Below, in pieces: positions 23,688 to 26,237 of a DNA stretch of 26,237 bases. The notes beneath the pieces are model-generated. The model was not told the DNA's origin and searched no databases. It worked only from the letters and a program-made list of their open reading frames with translations. The DNA comes from Faecalicoccus sp. (GTDB lineage: Bacteria; Bacillota_I; Bacilli_A; Erysipelotrichales; Erysipelotrichaceae), in assembly GCA_017941505.1 (NCBI GenBank), contig JAGAWH010000178.1, positions 1 to 26,237 of the forward strand, written 5' to 3'. How positions within the stretch are numbered: the first letter of the stretch is position 1; every line of letters starts with the position of its first letter. A program made the translations under genes and the position numbers.

Positions 23688-24506
23688 TCACTCGATTCCA
23701 TATTCATGCTTGATTTGATTTAATCGATTCCAATCTTCTTGCAAACGCTGTTTAGGGAGTGATTCGTTTTGGGTATTGATTGTGAGATTTTCGATTAAGC
23801 TTCCCAATTTGTCATTTCCGGTTCGTTTCATTTCCCAGCGCTTTGCTTTACCGGTTAGATGAATGCGATTTTGTATTGTTTTGGAGGGTACAGAAAGTAA
23901 ATCTTTCGCCTGTTTGTCTGAAATGATTCCTTCTTCATATAGTCGCAGGGTCATCGCTTTATAAGGAATGGCAAAAATATCCATAAGAGATAATATGTTT
24001 TCAAAAGAACTAAAATCATTATTTACTCGGAATATACGGATTTGCTGGAGTAAGTCATTGCTTGGAACCAGCAGCAAGCCTGCAAACGCGTTTGCTTCCA
24101 TTTCTTCTAACTCGAGAGTGCCTTGATCTATCGTGGCTGCCTCCAGTATCGAGCCGGAGACGGTTAAATCAGAATTGTTATCATTCAGATAGCAGTGAAT
24201 ATGATACAACTCATGTGCAGCGGCAAAAATTTGTTTTGATAAAGGTAACGATGTATTGACTGCTACAAAAATGCGTCCTTTTCGAATAAATGTGCAAGCG
24301 CACAATTCGTCATCTTCCATAGGAAAGCGGATCCATTCCAAAGTCAACCCTTTTATTTCTACATAGTTTTCTATGATAGAAAAGATATCATCTTGAATAA
24401 TATTAGGACCGATAAATAGGCTGGAAAATCCAGCTGCTTCCTGCCGTATTTTTTCGAATCGCTGCGGATCCTTTTGAAAAAGTATTCTATCTGTTAAAGT
24501 AGTCAT
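23688..24506 (-). CDS. ImmA/IrrE-family zinc metallopeptidase
   Basis: 272 residues from the ATG at 24506, which has GGGAG 7 nt upstream; an ATG at 24521 inside the regulator gene is the alternative. The zinc motif AAHELYHIHCY gives HExxH (98-102), with a third ligand probably in ELEEMEANAFAGLLLVP (about 135), as in the family. ImmA/IrrE peptidases cleave partner repressors, usually of XRE type, in response to DNA damage or stress. Its start is intertwined with the stop of the XRE gene just upstream, the canonical pairing. No phage structural or integrase gene is near, so the pair is stand-alone or defence-linked here. Confidence 0.87.
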   Translation of the reverse strand: MTTLTDRILFQKDPQRFEKIRQEAAGFSSLFIGPNIIQDDIFSIIENYVEIKGLTLEWIRFPMEDDELCACTFIRKGRIFVAVNTSLPLSKQIFAAAHELYHIHCYLNDNNSDLTVSGSILEAATIDQGTLELEEMEANAFAGLLLVPSNDLLQQIRIFRVNNDFSSFENILSLMDIFAIPYKAMTLRLYEEGIISDKQAKDLLSVPSKTIQNRIHLTGKAKRWEMKRTGNDKLGSLIENLTINTQNESLPKQRLQEDWNRLNQIKHEYGIE

Positions 24507-24508
24507 AG

Positions 24509-24883
24509 TTACATCTCCCATGTTTTCGACATTTCTTTGGCATTTTCTTTTACATCAGCATGAAAAATAATCATATCTGCCAATTCGTCAATGGTTTGAA
24601 GTGCTTTACGGGCGGTATCCGAATTTACTTTACCCATAAATGCACGAATAACATTAATTTCATCAGTTTCGATATTTTCTTTCACGAGTTCATCTACGGA
24701 TACGTTAAAAAACTTTGAGATTAATTTTAGTTCTGATACATTGATTAACCGGCTTCCGTTAAGCATTTTGCTCATTGTTTGTTTAGAGACACCGATTGCA
24801 TCGGCCAGTTCAAATTGTTTGATTGTATTTTTTTTCATTAGGTTTAGGATATTATGAACAACGATTTCATTAATGTCTGCCAT
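24509..24883 (-). CDS. XRE-family transcriptional regulator paired with ImmA/IrrE
   Basis: 124 residues from the ATG at 24883, with GGTGGAGG upstream; the frame extends to 24970 but would include the promoter. The Cro/C1-type HTH reads IKQFELADAIGVSKQTMSKM then LNGSRLINVSELKLISKFF (about 21-60). The C-terminal half is short and helical (TARKALQTIDELADMI) and probably dimerises or contacts the peptidase. It likely represses its own promoter and is removed by the ImmA/IrrE partner. Its stop (TAA) lies 3 nt from the partner's likely start. Confidence 0.85.
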   Translation of the reverse strand: MADINEIVVHNILNLMKKNTIKQFELADAIGVSKQTMSKMLNGSRLINVSELKLISKFFNVSVDELVKENIETDEINVIRAFMGKVNSDTARKALQTIDELADMIIFHADVKENAKEMSKTWEM

Positions 24884-24913
24884 GTTTTTTACCTCCACCA
24901 AAGTGCTACTTAA

Positions 24914-24942
24914 ATTATACGAATCTCGACCAAATAAGTCAA
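24914..24942 (-). promoter_or_regulatory. Promoter of the XRE-ImmA/IrrE operon
   Basis: On the minus strand TTGACT (24942-24937), 17-bp spacer, TATAAT (24919-24914): the best sigma-A match in the window. Confidence 0.8.
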
Positions 24943-25147
24943 TAAAACGGAAACATTTAATAAATAACATGACTTTATTATATGCAAAAAGTATCTATAA
25001 TAGAAACATACAAATAATTATAGATTTTCTTGAATCCATTAGATAAAAACAAAACTAAAAAACCAATCATTCTTTATGTGTGCGTTTTGTGTGATATAAG
25101 CTATATTATATTTAAGATGTAAAACAAATACGAAAGGACAGAGATCT

Positions 25148-26062
25148 ATGGAAAATCAAGTTAGTAAAAGAGATCGGTTTTACAAGACCGGTTTTGGTGG
25201 AGTTGTATATGTATTATTGATTGGTATCATCGCGTTTGCGATGACAATAGTCGGTCAGCTGATCGGTATTATTCCGGAAGGCTTTCTAAGAGGACTTGCC
25301 GTTGCAGCCTACAATGCAGGAAATGAACTGTGGGGAGATATATGGACAACGGCAGCACTTTATGGAATGACAATCGGTGAATGGATTGCCTTTCTGATGT
25401 TAGTGCTGATTCCGAAAAGAAATCGCTACTTGATCAAGCAGATGTATCCGGGAAAAGGGAATACCTTACCTATGTTAGTGTTTGGCCTTCTGTTAGGATT
25501 TTTGATGAACTTTAGCTGTGCAGCTGCAGCTATGCTCCATAATGATATTAAATTATCATTTGCCGGATTCAATATCATACCGTTTTTGATGTTATTGCTG
25601 CTGGTATTTGTGCAGTCTTCGGCAGAGGAAGCATTCTGTCGGTGTTATATGTATCAAAAATACTTGGCACGCTATCCGCAAAAATGGGTTGCAGCAATCT
25701 TAAATGCAGCCGTATTTGCAGCTTTGCATTTAATGAATCCGGGACTAACGGTATATTCGATGTTGAATATCTTCCTAAGTGGAGTAGTATTCAGTTTAAT
25801 GGTTATGTATATGGACAGCATCTGGTGTGCGATGGCATGCCACTGTGGATGGAACTTCACCCAGAATATCTTATTGGGTTTACCAAACAGCGGTATCGTA
25901 GTTCCGTATTCCATCTTCCGCTTGGATGCAGCAACCGCAAAAGACAGCTTTGCCTACAGTACTTCGTTTGGAATTGAAGGTGCCCTTATGGCAGCTATTG
26001 TACAGATTGTTGTGATTGTGGCTATTGTCTGGTATTACGAAAGAAAGAAAAAGACAGCGTAA
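25148..26062 (+). CDS. CPBP-family intramembrane metalloprotease
   Basis: 304 residues, with AAAGGA before the ATG. Multiple membrane helices (about 18-42, 75-90, 107-130, 142-156, 178-192, 203-222, 275-298). The CPBP (CaaX protease / bacteriocin-processing) motifs are complete: motif 1 EEAFCR (Glu160, Glu161, Arg165), motif 2 FAALH (His194) and motif 3 HCGWN (His232, Asn236). Family members cleave prenylated or other membrane peptides, and some give immunity to bacteriocins; the substrate here is unknown. Monocistronic, divergent from the XRE operon, with its own terminator. Confidence 0.9.
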   Translation: MENQVSKRDRFYKTGFGGVVYVLLIGIIAFAMTIVGQLIGIIPEGFLRGLAVAAYNAGNELWGDIWTTAALYGMTIGEWIAFLMLVLIPKRNRYLIKQMYPGKGNTLPMLVFGLLLGFLMNFSCAAAAMLHNDIKLSFAGFNIIPFLMLLLLVFVQSSAEEAFCRCYMYQKYLARYPQKWVAAILNAAVFAALHLMNPGLTVYSMLNIFLSGVVFSLMVMYMDSIWCAMACHCGWNFTQNILLGLPNSGIVVPYSIFRLDAATAKDSFAYSTSFGIEGALMAAIVQIVVIVAIVWYYERKKKTA

Positions 26063-26072
26063 AGATTAGATT

Positions 26073-26105
26073 AGCAGTTAAGCGATATGCTTAACTGCTT
26101 TTTTT
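26073..26105 (+). terminator. Terminator of the CPBP gene
   Basis: Perfect 11-bp stem AGCAGTTAAGC / GCTTAACTGCT, loop GATAT, seven T. The group II intron begins at the next base. Confidence 0.9.
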
Positions 26106-26237
26106 GTGTGTCGGGCATGGCACATCTCTAGTTGGTGAAAGTCCAACCGCAGGTAGTTACCGCCAAGCGTAGTGAACCCCAAGTGGAAGACAGTGATGTC
26201 CAGATGAAGGAAGGGGCTAGCAAAACTTCCGAGCCTA
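26106..26237 (+). mobile_element. 5' end of a group II intron (continues beyond window)
   Basis: The sequence begins GTGTG, the group II 5' consensus, and continues with domain I features: the helix GTTGGTGAAAGTCCAACC (26130-26147) and the CCGCCAAGCGTAGTGAACC stretch typical of bacterial group II ribozymes. The boundary falls exactly at the end of a terminator T-tract, the preferred target of group IIC introns. The reverse transcriptase gene and domain V would lie beyond the window, so class and activity cannot be judged. Confidence 0.78.

Noticed and set aside
23688..24883. Prophage fragment
   Set aside because: Only the XRE and ImmA/IrrE genes are phage-like; no integrase, excisionase, replication or structural gene is visible.
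24884..24970. Longer XRE protein from ATG 24970
   Set aside because: The extra 29 codons run through a near-consensus promoter, and a strong ribosome site marks the ATG at 24883.

Overview
The window looks like a chromosomal segment of a low-GC Bacillota bacterium. An Erysipelotrichia-like gut commensal is my best guess, from codon use, AGGAGG ribosome sites, A/T-rich intergenic DNA, an RpiR regulator, CoaX-type pantothenate kinase and GH1 phospho-glycosidase; this placement is inference. Housekeeping genes alternate with mobile, toxin-antitoxin (TA) and defence-like modules.

Left end (1-3.7 kb): a mobile element with two tandem IS3-like DDE transposases. The first is one long frame entering from outside the window. 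The second is split into OrfA and OrfB with a textbook -1 frameshift heptamer. A short remnant reading frame and a terminator follow.

3.9-11.7 kb: a membrane protein; a divergent RpiR regulator and esterase lipoprotein sharing a perfect palindrome; a compact Fst/par-like type I TA locus too small for ordinary gene finding (32-codon toxin, antisense RNA, shared bidirectional terminator, split direct repeats); cyclophilin; then an LD-carboxypeptidase, recG and membrane-anchored protein operon.

11.7-15.4 kb: two tandem, diverged copies of a small antitoxin plus GNAT-toxin cassette, with near-identical terminators at each boundary, then an AAA_14/DUF4143 ATPase preceded by four repeats at exactly 34-bp spacing.

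15.4-21.5 kb: coaBC-coaX operon on the minus strand, a DUF1444-like protein, a second AAA_14/DUF4143 ATPase preceded by four repeats at exactly 33-bp spacing, and a GH1 6-phospho-beta-glycosidase.

21.6-25 kb, minus strand: a split OLD-type module (AAA ATPase plus RloB-like TOPRIM protein, the latter probably starting at AUA) driven by a promoter inside a 17-bp perfect palindrome, and an XRE regulator with an ImmA/IrrE peptidase. The window ends with a CPBP membrane protease, its terminator and, directly behind the T-tract, the 5' end of a group II intron.

The most unusual signal is that both DUF4143 ATPases carry their own helically phased, four-copy repeat array over the promoter region. 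The arrays differ in sequence, which suggests each ATPase locus carries its own cognate control or recognition site.
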